A program made the translations under genes and the position numbers. From Bacteroidota bacterium (GTDB lineage Bacteria; Bacteroidota; Bacteroidia; Cytophagales; Cyclobacteriaceae): a DNA stretch of 64,000 bases. Numbering within the stretch: the first letter of the stretch is position 1; each line of letters opens with the position of its first letter. Below are positions 9,486-18,798 of the stretch, piece by piece. The DNA lies in assembly GCA_018267135.1 (NCBI GenBank), contig JAFDZA010000014.1, positions 558,001-622,000 on the forward strand, written 5' to 3'. The notes beneath the pieces are model-generated. The model ran no database searches. It was not told the origin of the DNA and was given only the letters and a program-made list of their open reading frames with translations.

Positions 9486-9493
9486 TAATTTTG
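9486..9493 (+). promoter_or_regulatory. -7 box (TAATTTTG) for the barrel-CHAT-PHP operon, possibly leaderless
   Basis: A perfect TAnnTTTG match that ends four bases before the ATG at 9498. It is the best candidate promoter for the coupled genes 9498-13951 and again places the expected transcript start at about the start codon. Confidence 0.5.
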
Positions 9494-9497
9494 AACA

Positions 9498-10460
9498 ATG
9501 CGGTGGATATTCTTTATCCTCACTTTCTCAGCCTTCGAGCCTTTGTTTTCGCAAGGTTGCAGCGATGCCGGTTTCTGCACGATGGGCGCCATGAAACCCG
9601 ACCAACCGTACAATCAATTCAGTAAAATAAAACTCCGCACGATTGAGCTCAGCCAATACTACGGAATTACACACTTCAATAATCATATTTGGGTATCTAC
9701 TCTGGAAGCCAATATTAGTCTGGGCGATAAGTATGTGGTACAAGCTAAAGTACCTTACCAGATTTCCAGCGGGCATCTCGGTACCTACCAAAGCCTGAGC
9801 GATATATCGTTAAGCCTTACCCGCAAGGTAATCAGCACCGACTATTTCGATTTAAACATAACCATCGGCACTAAAATTCCATCTAACAATGGCGACCGGC
9901 AACAATTTCAGGGAAGAAGTTTACCCATGTATTACCAAACCAGTTTAGGTACGCACGATCTAATCCTTGGCGCATCCATCATCAGCCGGAAATGGCTCTT
10001 GGCCGTGGGCTACCAACAAGCACTCGACCCGAATCAAAACGGATTTTGGTGGGGCGAATGGAAAAAGAATGACCCGGCCGATACTTCCTACATTCTTCGC
10101 TATGCTCAATCAAATAATCTCAAACGCGGCAAAGACATTATGGTGCGTATCGAACGCAACTTCCGGTTTTCCCGGTTTAATGCCAGCATTGGCTTGCTGC
10201 CTATTTACCGCCTAACGCGCGACATTGTGGCCGTGGTGCCCAATCCATCTGATCCGCTAAATCCTTCCTTGTTTACCAATAAAAAAACCACCGGCAGCGA
10301 TGGCCTTGCCCTTTCAGCGATCTATACATTAGGCTATCATTTTAATGTAAATTCCTCCGTTAAACTTTTAATTGGAAACCGAATTGTGCAACGAGAGAAA
10401 AACCCCGATGGGCTTTCGCGCGAATTTGTTACTTCATTTACTTACAGTTACCGATTTTGA
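9498..10460 (+). CDS. Putative outer-membrane beta-barrel protein
   Basis: A 320-residue exported protein with a signal peptide of about 19 residues ending FSQ, then a short Cys-containing segment (GCSDAGFCTMG), then alternating amphipathic strands to a C-terminal aromatic residue (SFTYSYRF), the usual end of an outer-membrane barrel. Recognisable strand pairs include YVVQAKVPYQI and SDISLSLTRKV. It looks related in plan to the Cys-rich barrel at 29498-30400. Its stop codon overlaps by one base the start of the CHAT gene, so the two are probably translated together. Cargo or function is unknown. Confidence 0.7.
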   Translation: MRWIFFILTFSAFEPLFSQGCSDAGFCTMGAMKPDQPYNQFSKIKLRTIELSQYYGITHFNNHIWVSTLEANISLGDKYVVQAKVPYQISSGHLGTYQSLSDISLSLTRKVISTDYFDLNITIGTKIPSNNGDRQQFQGRSLPMYYQTSLGTHDLILGASIISRKWLLAVGYQQALDPNQNGFWWGEWKKNDPADTSYILRYAQSNNLKRGKDIMVRIERNFRFSRFNASIGLLPIYRLTRDIVAVVPNPSDPLNPSLFTNKKTTGSDGLALSAIYTLGYHFNVNSSVKLLIGNRIVQREKNPDGLSREFVTSFTYSYRF

Positions 10461-13102
10461 TGCATCGAATAATCATTAACTGCGCACTCCTTTTAAGCTC
10501 AATTACTGCAGCCGGGCAAGCACTTGAACGGCAAATTGATTCGCTGCTATTACGAACCGATTATGAGAAAGCAATAAATGTAATACGCGCTCAGCTCTTT
10601 CGTTCGGTCAGTTTAAAAAATAAAGAGTCAATGGCCCTGATGGGTTTGGGCAAATTAGATGAAGCCGCTTCAATACTTTCCGCGCTAACCCCTACCGATA
10701 GCCTGGAGAAAGCCATTACAGAAAATAACACCGGTTATCTCGCTCTGCTAAGAGGCCGAAGTGATCAGGCACAAGAATACTTTGAAAAAGCCCGCGATCA
10801 GTTTAAAAAACAGGGGAAAGAAAACACAGCCGAATCGGCCCGGTGTTTTGCCAACTTAAGTTTATTGTTTTGGAGTTTAGGTAAAAATAGTCAGGCGGAG
10901 GAAAACGGTTTACAAGCACTACAGATCCGGCAAAATCTTTTTAATGCCGAAAGCGAAGGAGTAGCCGCTTCGTTTAATGACCTGGGGCTGGTGTATGGCA
11001 GCAGCGATGCCGATAAGGGTATATCGTATTACGAAAAAGCGCTCGTCATTTATGAAAAAATGTATGGAAAAGAGCACCCTAAAATTGCTACTGCCAATAC
11101 AAATTTGGGAGTAATGTACCTTAAACTTCAGCTCTATGGCGATGCCATAAACCATTTTGAAACCGCGCTTTCCATTTGGAAAAAAACGTATCCGTACGGC
11201 CATCCCAATGAAGCATTGACTTTGGTAAACTTAGGGCAAACTTATTTTAAAATGAAAAACAATGCAGCTGCATTAACTTATTTTGAAAAAGCATTAACTA
11301 TCTACCAAAAGAACTATGGACATAAACATCCCGATATCGCCTCTGTATTAAACGAGCGCGGAAGTATTCTACTGAGCCAAAAAAAATATGAGAACGCGTT
11401 AGCCGACTTTCAAAATGCACTCATAGCAAATTCACCGGCATTTCAGGAAAAAGCATTTTCTAAAAATCCGGTCGTTGACCATTTCTATAATGGTAAGGTT
11501 CTTTTATACACACTCGATTTAAAAGCACAAACCCTGGAAGCTCAGTATCAAGGGAAAACATTAAAGCTAAGCGATTTAAAATTAGCCTTATGCACACTTC
11601 AAGCGTGCGATAGCTTAATAGACCTGATCCGCAAAGGAAGTCATAATGAAAATGACAAAATTGCATTGAGCGAACTTGCCAATGAAGTATATGAAGACGG
11701 TGTAAGGATGGCCTGGTTGGTAAGTGAATTGGTAATACAACCCACCCCATACCGGGAAATGGCCTTCTATTTTGCCGAAAAAAGTAAATCGGCCGTATTA
11801 CAGGCATCCATTGCCGATACTCAGGCCAAAACGTATGCCGGTATTCCTGACGGTGTTTTAGAAGAAGAAAAAAATAAAAAATCAATTCTTGCTTTTCTCT
11901 CTGAAAAGCTGGCCGAAAAGCCGGATGAACAAAATGAAAAACAATTACAGAAAAAAATATACGACAGCAAGCAAGATTACGATCGATTTATTGGGATGCT
12001 CGAAAAACAATACCCGGCTTACTACAATCTAAAATATAATCCGTCATCTGCAACCGTAAGCGATATACGCCACCTGTTGAAACCAGAACAAGCTTTGGTA
12101 AGTTATTTTTTGTCTCCAAGAAAAAAAAGAATTTACCAGTTTGTTATTACCAAAACAAAATTTACCGTCACTAATCATACCCTGCCCGATGATTTCGACA
12201 GATTGTGCAAAGGCTTTGTCAGTAGTTTGCTTTACAGTGATTTTAATACATACCGGAAAACGGAAGCTCTACAAAACATTCTCAAACCCCGCGTACCAAA
12301 TTCGGTTAGTGAGTTGGTTATCATTCCTACAGGGCGGCTTGGTTCCGTACCTTTCGAGGCATTACCTTATCAAAAAACTAAAAATAAAAAATTCAGCACA
12401 ACCCGCTATTTTATAAATCGGTGGGCTATCAGTTATGAGTTTTCGGCCGGCCTGATGCTTCAAAAATATAATATAAAATCATCGGAGCAGGCAAATAATA
12501 TTATGTTGTGTGCCCCCGTGCATTTTATTGAAAACAATAATCTATCTGATTTACCAGCCACCCAAACCGAAGTAGAAAACATTGCCCGGCTAGCTCCTAA
12601 AAACTCAAAAATATTTACTTATGAGCGCGCCAATGAAAGCCTTCTTAAATCGAAAGATATCAGTAACTATTCTATTCTGCATTTAGCCACCCATGGAATG
12701 GTGGATGCCAACGATCCTTCTCAATCAGAAATCTTTTTAAACAGGCAAGGCACAGAAGATGGCAACTTATATGGTCGCGTAATTTACAACCTGAATTTCA
12801 ATGCCAACTTAGTGGTTCTTTCCGCTTGCGAAACCGGACTCGGCAAATATGCGCAGGGCGAAGGTGTAATGGGATTATCTAGGGCATTAACTAATGCTGG
12901 CGCTAAAAACATGGTGGTATCTTTTTGGAAAGTAGCCGATGAATCTACCGCTGCATTGATGGTTTCATTTTATAAGCATTTCTTACAAAATACCAATCAG
13001 AATTTAAGTAAAGCCCTGCGCGATGCCAAGCTGGAATTACTAAGTAAACCGGCTTACTCTTCTCCCTACTACTGGGCCCCCTTTATCCTGATTGGAAAAT
13101 AA
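10460..13102 (+). CDS. Exported TPR-CHAT (caspase-like) protein
   Basis: An 880-residue protein read from the ATG at 10460, which shares one base with the stop of the preceding gene. Residues 1-20 form a signal peptide, so the protein probably leaves the cytoplasm. TPR units at about 60-330 include 42-residue-spaced repeats of the TPR_12 type (YEKALVIYEKMYGKEHP, FETALSIWKKTYPYGHP, FEKALTIYQKNYGHKHP). A helical linker covers about 340-560. The C-terminal CHAT domain has the clan CD dyad, His745 in HLATHGMVD and Cys790 in VLSACETGLG, so a working peptidase is likely. CHAT proteases are known from separase-like and gasdermin or CRISPR-linked systems, but most of those are cytosolic. The target is unknown. 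Confidence 0.88.
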   Translation: MHRIIINCALLLSSITAAGQALERQIDSLLLRTDYEKAINVIRAQLFRSVSLKNKESMALMGLGKLDEAASILSALTPTDSLEKAITENNTGYLALLRGRSDQAQEYFEKARDQFKKQGKENTAESARCFANLSLLFWSLGKNSQAEENGLQALQIRQNLFNAESEGVAASFNDLGLVYGSSDADKGISYYEKALVIYEKMYGKEHPKIATANTNLGVMYLKLQLYGDAINHFETALSIWKKTYPYGHPNEALTLVNLGQTYFKMKNNAAALTYFEKALTIYQKNYGHKHPDIASVLNERGSILLSQKKYENALADFQNALIANSPAFQEKAFSKNPVVDHFYNGKVLLYTLDLKAQTLEAQYQGKTLKLSDLKLALCTLQACDSLIDLIRKGSHNENDKIALSELANEVYEDGVRMAWLVSELVIQPTPYREMAFYFAEKSKSAVLQASIADTQAKTYAGIPDGVLEEEKNKKSILAFLSEKLAEKPDEQNEKQLQKKIYDSKQDYDRFIGMLEKQYPAYYNLKYNPSSATVSDIRHLLKPEQALVSYFLSPRKKRIYQFVITKTKFTVTNHTLPDDFDRLCKGFVSSLLYSDFNTYRKTEALQNILKPRVPNSVSELVIIPTGRLGSVPFEALPYQKTKNKKFSTTRYFINRWAISYEFSAGLMLQKYNIKSSEQANNIMLCAPVHFIENNNLSDLPATQTEVENIARLAPKNSKIFTYERANESLLKSKDISNYSILHLATHGMVDANDPSQSEIFLNRQGTEDGNLYGRVIYNLNFNANLVVLSACETGLGKYAQGEGVMGLSRALTNAGAKNMVVSFWKVADESTAALMVSFYKHFLQNTNQNLSKALRDAKLELLSKPAYSSPYYWAPFILIGK

Positions 13103-13951
13103 ATGTGGTTTAATTTTCATACCCACAGTACCTATTGTGATGGGAAATCATCTCTTCAGCAAATAGCTGACGAAGCCAAACGATTGAATTTTATTTCCCT
13201 CGGGTTTTCATCTCACGCTCCTCTCCCCTTCGCATGTGCCTGGTGTATGAAAAAAGAGAATTTAGATACGTATCTCCGGGAAGTAAATACATTCAAAAAG
13301 ATTGTTCCTTTCGAAATCTACACAGGACTGGAGGTTGATTTTATCCCACAAGTAATGAGTCCGGCCGACTTTCAATCGAAACTTAATTACACTATCGGCT
13401 CCGTACATTTTGTGGAAAAATTTCTGGATGGAAGAAGATGGGAGATTGACGGCCCACATACTTTGTTTTTAGAGGGGCTTGCGAAAATTTTTAAAAATAA
13501 ATTTAAGGAAGCCTGTATTCGGTATTTTGAACTGACCCGCGAGATGATGCAGCACGCTCCTCCGGATGTAGTAGGGCATTTGGATAAAATAAAAATGCAA
13601 AATGCAGGTCATAAATTTTTCAACGAAAGCGATCCGTGGTACGTTCAGCAGATAAAATTAACCTTAGCTGAAATAAAAAAAGCAGGTGCCATTATTGAGA
13701 TTAATACAAGGGGTGTTTATCAAAAGAAAACAGACACTCCCTACCCCAGTCCTTGGGTTATGGAATTAATCAGGCAGAATCATATACCCATCACCGTAAA
13801 CTCAGATGCGCACCATGCCAATGATTTGATTAATCAATTTCCTGAAACGCTGGCTCTGCTAAAAGAGATTGGTTTTAAAGAATTGTTTATTCTCACTAAC
13901 AAAAAGTGGAAGCCGTTTGCATTTGATGCCACAGGGATAAAATTATCCTAA
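13103..13951 (+). CDS. PHP-domain phosphatase (histidinol-phosphatase family)
   Basis: A 282-residue cytosolic protein beginning directly after the CHAT stop codon. The PHP metal motifs are present: HTHSTYCDG near the N-terminus, SSHAPLPF at about 36, GLEVDF and GSVHFVE in the middle, GHLDKIK at about 157, and NSDAHH near the C-terminus. The architecture matches HisK-type histidinol-phosphatases, which hydrolyse histidinol phosphate in histidine synthesis. No other his genes are nearby, so another phosphoester is possible. It is the last gene before a strong bidirectional terminator. No signal peptide is visible, unlike the two genes before it. Confidence 0.8.
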   Translation: MWFNFHTHSTYCDGKSSLQQIADEAKRLNFISLGFSSHAPLPFACAWCMKKENLDTYLREVNTFKKIVPFEIYTGLEVDFIPQVMSPADFQSKLNYTIGSVHFVEKFLDGRRWEIDGPHTLFLEGLAKIFKNKFKEACIRYFELTREMMQHAPPDVVGHLDKIKMQNAGHKFFNESDPWYVQQIKLTLAEIKKAGAIIEINTRGVYQKKTDTPYPSPWVMELIRQNHIPITVNSDAHHANDLINQFPETLALLKEIGFKELFILTNKKWKPFAFDATGIKLS

Positions 13952-13969
13952 GCCAGAAATATCTTAATA

Positions 13970-14001
13970 AAAAAATCCGAGGTGTACCTCGGATTTTTTT
14001 A
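13970..14001. terminator. Bidirectional intrinsic terminator
   Basis: ATCCGAGG and CCTCGGAT form an eight-base-pair stem with a four-base loop, preceded by an A-run and followed by a T-run. It therefore works for the PHP gene on the plus strand and for the Kelch gene on the minus strand, which converge here. Confidence 0.85.
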
Positions 14002-14009
14002 TATCTCTA

Positions 14010-15194
14010 CTACTTGTAGTCAGGTTCTATGCCGGTCGGGTCAAACCGCCAGCAGTCATCAAAGCTGCTGTTTCCATTGCCCCCGGTAGTTAATATGCCG
14101 TATCCTTTTCCGCTGATGGTAACCGCAAAACCAACAGCATCGGCACGCGATGCACCATTAATCGGCACATTGGTAGTAATTGAAAAATATTGCGCCCAAG
14201 TATCGCCACCGGTAATGTTTCCGTTGTTATCAAGGGTAGCAGGTGTGTACTGCCAAGTGTCGCCTGCTCCTGCCGAACCCATGGTGATGTAGCCAAAACC
14301 GTTAATCGCAAAAGCAGATGCTTGTTGTCGTGGTCTGGGTTGCACAATGGCATTCCCATTTTTATCTTTTCCAGTTAGTCCGTTTAGGTAAGTCCAGGGG
14401 CTAGTGCTGATCTTGCTCACATCAAAACGGATAAAATCCACCGGATATGATTGGCCACCGGCCTGATCGTACCCTCCTCCCACATAGGCAATGTCGTTGT
14501 CGCCATTATTGATTACAAAAGTAAAAGGGAATGCCCGCTTAGAACCGGCACCGGGGCGTTGCTTCCAATATCCGGGACCAGCCGATCCGGGAGCTGTAGA
14601 ATCGGGTAAAAATTCCCAAAGATCTTTATAGTCGTATAGGTTCACATCATTTCCCCAACCAACAAACCCACGATTGTTTACCGCAAACGCTCCGCATCCA
14701 TAACGGGCCGAAACTGTAGCCGCCAGCTGATCTTTAGAATAACCAAAATCAGCCACCCGTGTCCATTTCCCGATCGGGGCTACGGATGGATCATACTGCC
14801 AAAAATCACTTAACGGATTGTTTACACCGCTTGCTAAATTATAGCCGGTACCTACGTATGCCTTTCCGTTCATTACAAAAGCGACCGCATCGCGCCTTCC
14901 GGCTCCCGGAAAGGGTGCAATCTGATACCATGCATCGGCCACCGGGTCATATTTCCAAAAATCGCTCAGAAAAGCCGTATTGATGTTATTCAAACCATTG
15001 TAGCCGAGCCCTACATAGCCAATGTTATTAATGACAAAGCTCGCTGCGCCTTGCCGCGGTATTCCGGCAAAGCTACCCAGTTTATCCCAACTGCCCGGAA
15101 AGGTGGTAGAGCTGGGGTTACTGCATGAGGCCAGGCCTATCAGGAGAACTGATATAAATAATAAGCTGCCTGAACGGACCAGAATTTGTTTCAT
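14010..15194 (-). CDS. Kelch-repeat lipoprotein
   Basis: A 394-residue lipoprotein read from the ATG at 15194; an in-frame ATG at 15218 would overlap the upstream gene and add a polar lead before the signal peptide. The lipobox is LASC about 24 residues in. Six Kelch-type blades can be picked out, for example AASFVINNIGYVGLGYNG, AVAFVMNGKAYVGTGYN and ASAFAINGFGYITMGS, so it should form one six-bladed propeller. Such proteins are binding scaffolds; I see no galactose-oxidase copper ligands. It starts ten bases after the DUF4270 gene and is almost surely in the same operon. Confidence 0.85.
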   Translation of the reverse strand: MKQILVRSGSLLFISVLLIGLASCSNPSSTTFPGSWDKLGSFAGIPRQGAASFVINNIGYVGLGYNGLNNINTAFLSDFWKYDPVADAWYQIAPFPGAGRRDAVAFVMNGKAYVGTGYNLASGVNNPLSDFWQYDPSVAPIGKWTRVADFGYSKDQLAATVSARYGCGAFAVNNRGFVGWGNDVNLYDYKDLWEFLPDSTAPGSAGPGYWKQRPGAGSKRAFPFTFVINNGDNDIAYVGGGYDQAGGQSYPVDFIRFDVSKISTSPWTYLNGLTGKDKNGNAIVQPRPRQQASAFAINGFGYITMGSAGAGDTWQYTPATLDNNGNITGGDTWAQYFSITTNVPINGASRADAVGFAVTISGKGYGILTTGGNGNSSFDDCWRFDPTGIEPDYK

Positions 15195-15204
15195 ATAGGT
15201 TGAT

Positions 15205-16542
15205 TTAATTTGGTACATGGGTGTAATAGAGTTGTAATTTTATACGATTATAGCCTTTATATTTATCTCCAAGATACGTGCGCTGCACACTGCCCCCTAC
15301 ACTTCCTCCCGGCACAACAAGCAATGGAGCTATGTAATTTGTATTATTTTTTACTTGTGTAAATAAATACGAGTATAGCGAGAAAGAATAAAAGGTGTTT
15401 ATTCCTAAAATGTAATCATAAACAATGGAGGTTGTGGCTCCGGTAAAAGTATTAGTCGGTATGTTGGTTGCATCCGTGCTGAATAATTCTAACTGGGTGG
15501 GTGGCAACAAATTTTTCGGGAAACTGCCCGGCTCCGGGTACATCACCAGGTAAGCTCCATTCAGCATTACATTAGGGTTTCCCGCAAAGAAAGATTTTAC
15601 CGAAGGAAAATCCAATCGGGTTACCAGCCCTGTTCCGGCTTGAACATAACTGGTGTTTCCGGTAAGGGTGGACGAGATGGCATGATATGGCTGTAAGGCA
15701 CTTAATGAGGTGCCCGTCCGGTCGTACATAATATGATTAAACTGATACCCATTATTGATGGTAAAATCTGCGTGTGCGTTTTTCAGCAGGCCATTTACCA
15801 TCCGTCTATAATAAATCCGGAGTCTCAATTTATTCGCTGTGAAGCCGGCCACACAGGCGGTAGAAGAAGCGTCCGGCTCAAGGTACAAACCGCGAAAAAA
15901 GGCATTACTAAAAATAGACGAGTTAGAAAAAATTCTTCCTGAGTCGTTCTGTGCTTTGCTAAACCATTTAGCCCCAAAACTATCGGGCAGACGGATCGTA
16001 ACCGTGTCGCGATGCGGGAACATTTTTACAGTTCCTGAAAAAATCGGAGTAGGTGAATAAGTAAATTTAGTAGAACTAAAAAAACCACTGTATGCGCCTA
16101 ATGCCGATAGTTTAATATTTCCTACCGGCACATTTCGGGGAACGATATAATCTGTTACCTGATAGCCATTAATCTTCAGCGTTTGAGTGGTGTCTCCGCT
16201 AAATGTTTTATTATAATACATGACTAACACCATCGAATCAAAATACGATTGAAACGAAGGCAGAAACGAAGCCCCATAAGATAATTGCAGGTATGAAGAA
16301 GCCGATATCATACCTAACTCGGGGTCCTGGTATCTTCCTAAAAGCACCGTGCCGGTTCCATTGGTTAAAAAAGTATCGAGCTGCACCGTAGAGGTAGCCA
16401 CCGAAAAGGTATCACTATATATTGTTTGGAGGTTATTGTTACTGAATACCTTGCTAACGGCTAAGGTGTTAGGGTCCTCACAAGACCATTCTAAAACAGC
16501 CGCTATCATCAGGATCATAAAAAAAATAAACCTACCTCGCAT
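15205..16542 (-). CDS. DUF4270 family lipoprotein
   Basis: A 445-residue exported protein with a lipobox near EWSC about 21 residues in. The region TVQLDTFLTNGTGTVLLGRY followed by DPELGMISASSYLQL is characteristic of DUF4270, a Bacteroidota family of cell-surface lipoproteins of unknown role. The rest is beta-rich with no enzyme motif. It leads a two-gene operon with the Kelch lipoprotein. Upstream is a gap containing tRNA-Arg on the same strand. Confidence 0.82.
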   Translation of the reverse strand: MRGRFIFFMILMIAAVLEWSCEDPNTLAVSKVFSNNNLQTIYSDTFSVATSTVQLDTFLTNGTGTVLLGRYQDPELGMISASSYLQLSYGASFLPSFQSYFDSMVLVMYYNKTFSGDTTQTLKINGYQVTDYIVPRNVPVGNIKLSALGAYSGFFSSTKFTYSPTPIFSGTVKMFPHRDTVTIRLPDSFGAKWFSKAQNDSGRIFSNSSIFSNAFFRGLYLEPDASSTACVAGFTANKLRLRIYYRRMVNGLLKNAHADFTINNGYQFNHIMYDRTGTSLSALQPYHAISSTLTGNTSYVQAGTGLVTRLDFPSVKSFFAGNPNVMLNGAYLVMYPEPGSFPKNLLPPTQLELFSTDATNIPTNTFTGATTSIVYDYILGINTFYSFSLYSYLFTQVKNNTNYIAPLLVVPGGSVGGSVQRTYLGDKYKGYNRIKLQLYYTHVPN

Positions 16543-16942
16543 TGCGGATTTTTACTTAAACAGAAGTAATGATGCTTTATTGCTTAAAAAAGTTTAAAGA
16601 GGCAGGCCAAACACATGCTAACCTAACAATTATAATCCTTTTGTGGGCCCGGAGGGATTCAAACCCCCAACCTTCTGATCCGTAGTCAGATGCTCTATTC
16701 AGTTAAGCTACGGGCCCAGTTAAAAATTTTAAAGCGGCAAATTTAGAAGAATTAATCCGTTTGCCAAACGATTCAGGCACTCGTTTTTTGTCGTCCTTTT
16801 GCTCTGATGAAACCCCCAAGCAAAAGGGTTGGTTTAAAAAACAACACAAATATAAAACCTTTGGGCTCGTTCATTACTCTATAAACAAAAAGTAATAGTT
16901 GTCAGTTAAAAATGTATTTTTGCCGGTTCAAAAAAATCAAAA
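16543..16942. other. 400-base protein-free stretch holding a tRNA and a promoter
   Basis: This gap holds only tRNA-Arg and a -7 box (TATTTTTG at 16915-16922) for the gene at 16943. The bases between them are AT-rich with no open frame of note. I see no repeat or integration remnant beside the tRNA. Confidence 0.6.
16644..16717 (-). tRNA. tRNA-Arg (anticodon ACG)
   Basis: Read on the minus strand, the acceptor arms GGGCCCG and CGGGCCC pair. The anticodon arm is TCTGA-CTACGGA-TCAGA, giving anticodon ACG. The T arm GGGGGTTTGAATCCCTC has the standard TTTGAATC loop. CCA is not encoded: the discriminator A is followed by CAA. ACG is expected to be edited to ICG by TadA and to read CGU, CGC and CGA. 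Confidence 0.95.
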
Positions 16943-17683
16943 ATGATCAGGAATTATCTTGCCATTACTCTTTTAGCGTTTTTTATTTTTTCTGCCGCAC
17001 AGGCACAAGATAAAAAGAAGAAAGCCTATCGCCCTGATATTCCGGGGTACTTCATGATTGATTTCGGGTTCAATAACGGGCAGGGTCGCCCGGCTTATTT
17101 TAATCAGGGTTTTTGGGGATCGCGTACATTAAATGTCTACTACCACTACCCGGTGCAAATTGGAAATTCTAAATTCAGTTATAATCCCGGAGGCGGCTTT
17201 GCCTTTGAGCGGTTTAAGTTTACCAACAACTATACACTAAGCGAACTGGTTGGAGCCGATGGATCGTATGATTTAGTGCAGGTTACCCAATTGCCTTTTT
17301 TTGCTTCGGCTGCGTCTGTTAGTGTACAAAAGAGTATGCTGGTAGCTAATTATTTTGACTTGATGCCAGTTGAGTTCCGGTTCGATACCAATCCCAAAGA
17401 CCCTTCGAGTGGTTTTAATATGGCAGTGGGTGGCCGTGTTGGTTTCTTAATAGAGAGCCACACCAAAATAAAGTATACCGAAAACGGAGCCAGCGGAATT
17501 TATAAAGACAAGCAGGCACACGGGCTCAACCAACTGAGGTATGGAGTATATACCCGTGTGGGTATAGGCAATTTCAATGTCTTTTGGCAATATAACCTGT
17601 CACCTTATTTCTCAGGAAACTCTGGGCCCTCGCAAACCGGTATGAATACCATGACCATTGGTATTTCCCTAAACGGGTTGTAA
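16943..17683 (+). CDS. Secreted protein, probable outer-membrane beta-barrel
   Basis: A 246-residue exported protein with a signal peptide of about 21 residues ending AAQAQ, then a basic DKKKK stretch and beta-rich sequence with aromatic-glycine patterns (YFMIDFGFNNGQG, YNPGGGFAFERFKF). The C-terminal segment MTIGISLNGL is barrel-like. It resembles the PorT-type barrels of Bacteroidota in general layout, but I cannot assign a family. A -7 box lies at 16915-16922, giving a leader of about 20 bases. It converges with the isomerase gene with only two bases between the stops. Confidence 0.65.
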   Translation: MIRNYLAITLLAFFIFSAAQAQDKKKKAYRPDIPGYFMIDFGFNNGQGRPAYFNQGFWGSRTLNVYYHYPVQIGNSKFSYNPGGGFAFERFKFTNNYTLSELVGADGSYDLVQVTQLPFFASAASVSVQKSMLVANYFDLMPVEFRFDTNPKDPSSGFNMAVGGRVGFLIESHTKIKYTENGASGIYKDKQAHGLNQLRYGVYTRVGIGNFNVFWQYNLSPYFSGNSGPSQTGMNTMTIGISLNGL

Positions 17684-17685
17684 AT

Positions 17686-18468
17686 TTATTTTCCAGTAAA
17701 GGTTGGTTTTCTTTTTTCTAAGAAAGCACGAACACCTTCCTCATGGTCAGTCGTGCTTCCGGCAATTTCCTGAAGGTACGCTTCGTATTCAAGCATCTCT
17801 TCCAAAGAAGAGGTGGCCGATTTACTTAACATTTTTTTAATTAACCCAATGGCTCTGGTTGGGGCATGCGCAAAGTAATCGGTATAGTGTTTTACCGCTT
17901 CATCTAATTTTCCTTCTTCTGCCACACGGTTAATCAGCCCGAGGCGGAAGGCTTCTTCGGCACTAACCTTGTTGCCCATACTGCAGAGTTCAAATGCTTT
18001 TACGGAACCAATAGCGCGTGGTAAAAAATACCCTGAACCGGAATCGGGTACGAGCCCGATATTTATAAAAACCTCAATCAGGGTAGCCACGGGCGAAGCT
18101 ACAATAATATCGCAGGCCAAAGCAATAGAACACCCGGCTCCGGCCGCTACTCCGTTTAGCCGGCAGATGATGGGTTTCGGCAAGTTTCGCATGCCGAGAA
18201 TCAGCGGATTGTACCGTTTGGTTAGCGATTCTTTAAACGACCGTTTACCCGATCCCGATGCTGCCTTTAAATCTTGCCCCGAACAAAATGCTTTCCCCTC
18301 TCCTGTTAGTACTACAGCACGAATGGTTTCATCTTTAGCCACCGTTTTAAAAGCATCTTGAAGTTCGTATGTAATTTCATTATTTAGTGCATTATACACT
18401 TCGGGGCGGTTAAGTGTAATGGTAGCTGTACCGCCTTCGGTATGATATTTAAGGAATTGAAAATTCAT
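17686..18468 (-). CDS. Enoyl-CoA hydratase/isomerase family protein, PaaG-like
   Basis: A 260-residue crotonase-fold protein. The oxyanion-hole segments are FCSGQDL (61-67) and GVAAGAGCS (106-114). By my by-eye alignment, the two glutamates of true hydratases are replaced (S114 and F134), while D142 in LVPDSGSG matches the catalytic Asp of PaaG and related isomerases. This points to a double-bond isomerase such as the ring-1,2-epoxyphenylacetyl-CoA isomerase rather than a hydratase. No other phenylacetate genes are in the window. A TetR regulator lies on the same strand about 330 bases upstream, which could control it. Confidence 0.82.
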   Translation of the reverse strand: MNFQFLKYHTEGGTATITLNRPEVYNALNNEITYELQDAFKTVAKDETIRAVVLTGEGKAFCSGQDLKAASGSGKRSFKESLTKRYNPLILGMRNLPKPIICRLNGVAAGAGCSIALACDIIVASPVATLIEVFINIGLVPDSGSGYFLPRAIGSVKAFELCSMGNKVSAEEAFRLGLINRVAEEGKLDEAVKHYTDYFAHAPTRAIGLIKKMLSKSATSSLEEMLEYEAYLQEIAGSTTDHEEGVRAFLEKRKPTFTGK

Positions 18469-18596
18469 ATTTTGTATTTTTATTTTTTAAAATCGTTTGT
18501 ACTCATTTCCGTTTTCTTAAAAACTACCCCCTAAGCAGCAAGGTACATCGTTGTATAAAAAAATAAAAAGCTATTTTAGAGCAACTATAAACAGCC

Positions 18597-18797
18597 ATGC
18601 ACCGCCTTCTCATTTTGATTGTTTTCTTTTTATGCGCGGCCTCGTGTCGTTCATCAAAAAACAGCACCAAAGTACTTCGGCCAAAAACACATAAAATCTG
18701 GCCGGCCGGAAATAAATATGTAATTGATATACCTGTTGGCACAAGGCACATTCACCTCTTTAAAAGGCGCACTACTAAGATGGAAACACTTCGATAA
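18597..18797 (+). CDS. Small lipoprotein, function unknown
   Basis: A 66-residue product with a clear signal peptide and lipobox (LCAASC, Cys at about 17), followed by a polar basic tail. It lies alone on the plus strand between the isomerase and TetR genes. Its stop is one base from the TetR stop. There is no recognisable domain. The lipobox and the position in an otherwise empty gap favour a real gene, but the size leaves doubt. Confidence 0.5.
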   Translation: MHRLLILIVFFLCAASCRSSKNSTKVLRPKTHKIWPAGNKYVIDIPVGTRHIHLFKRRTTKMETLR

Positions 18798-18798
18798 A

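Noticed and set aside
16644..16717. tRNA-Arg as an attachment site for an integrated element
   Set aside because: No integrase, direct repeat of the tRNA 3' end, or composition shift is seen on either side.
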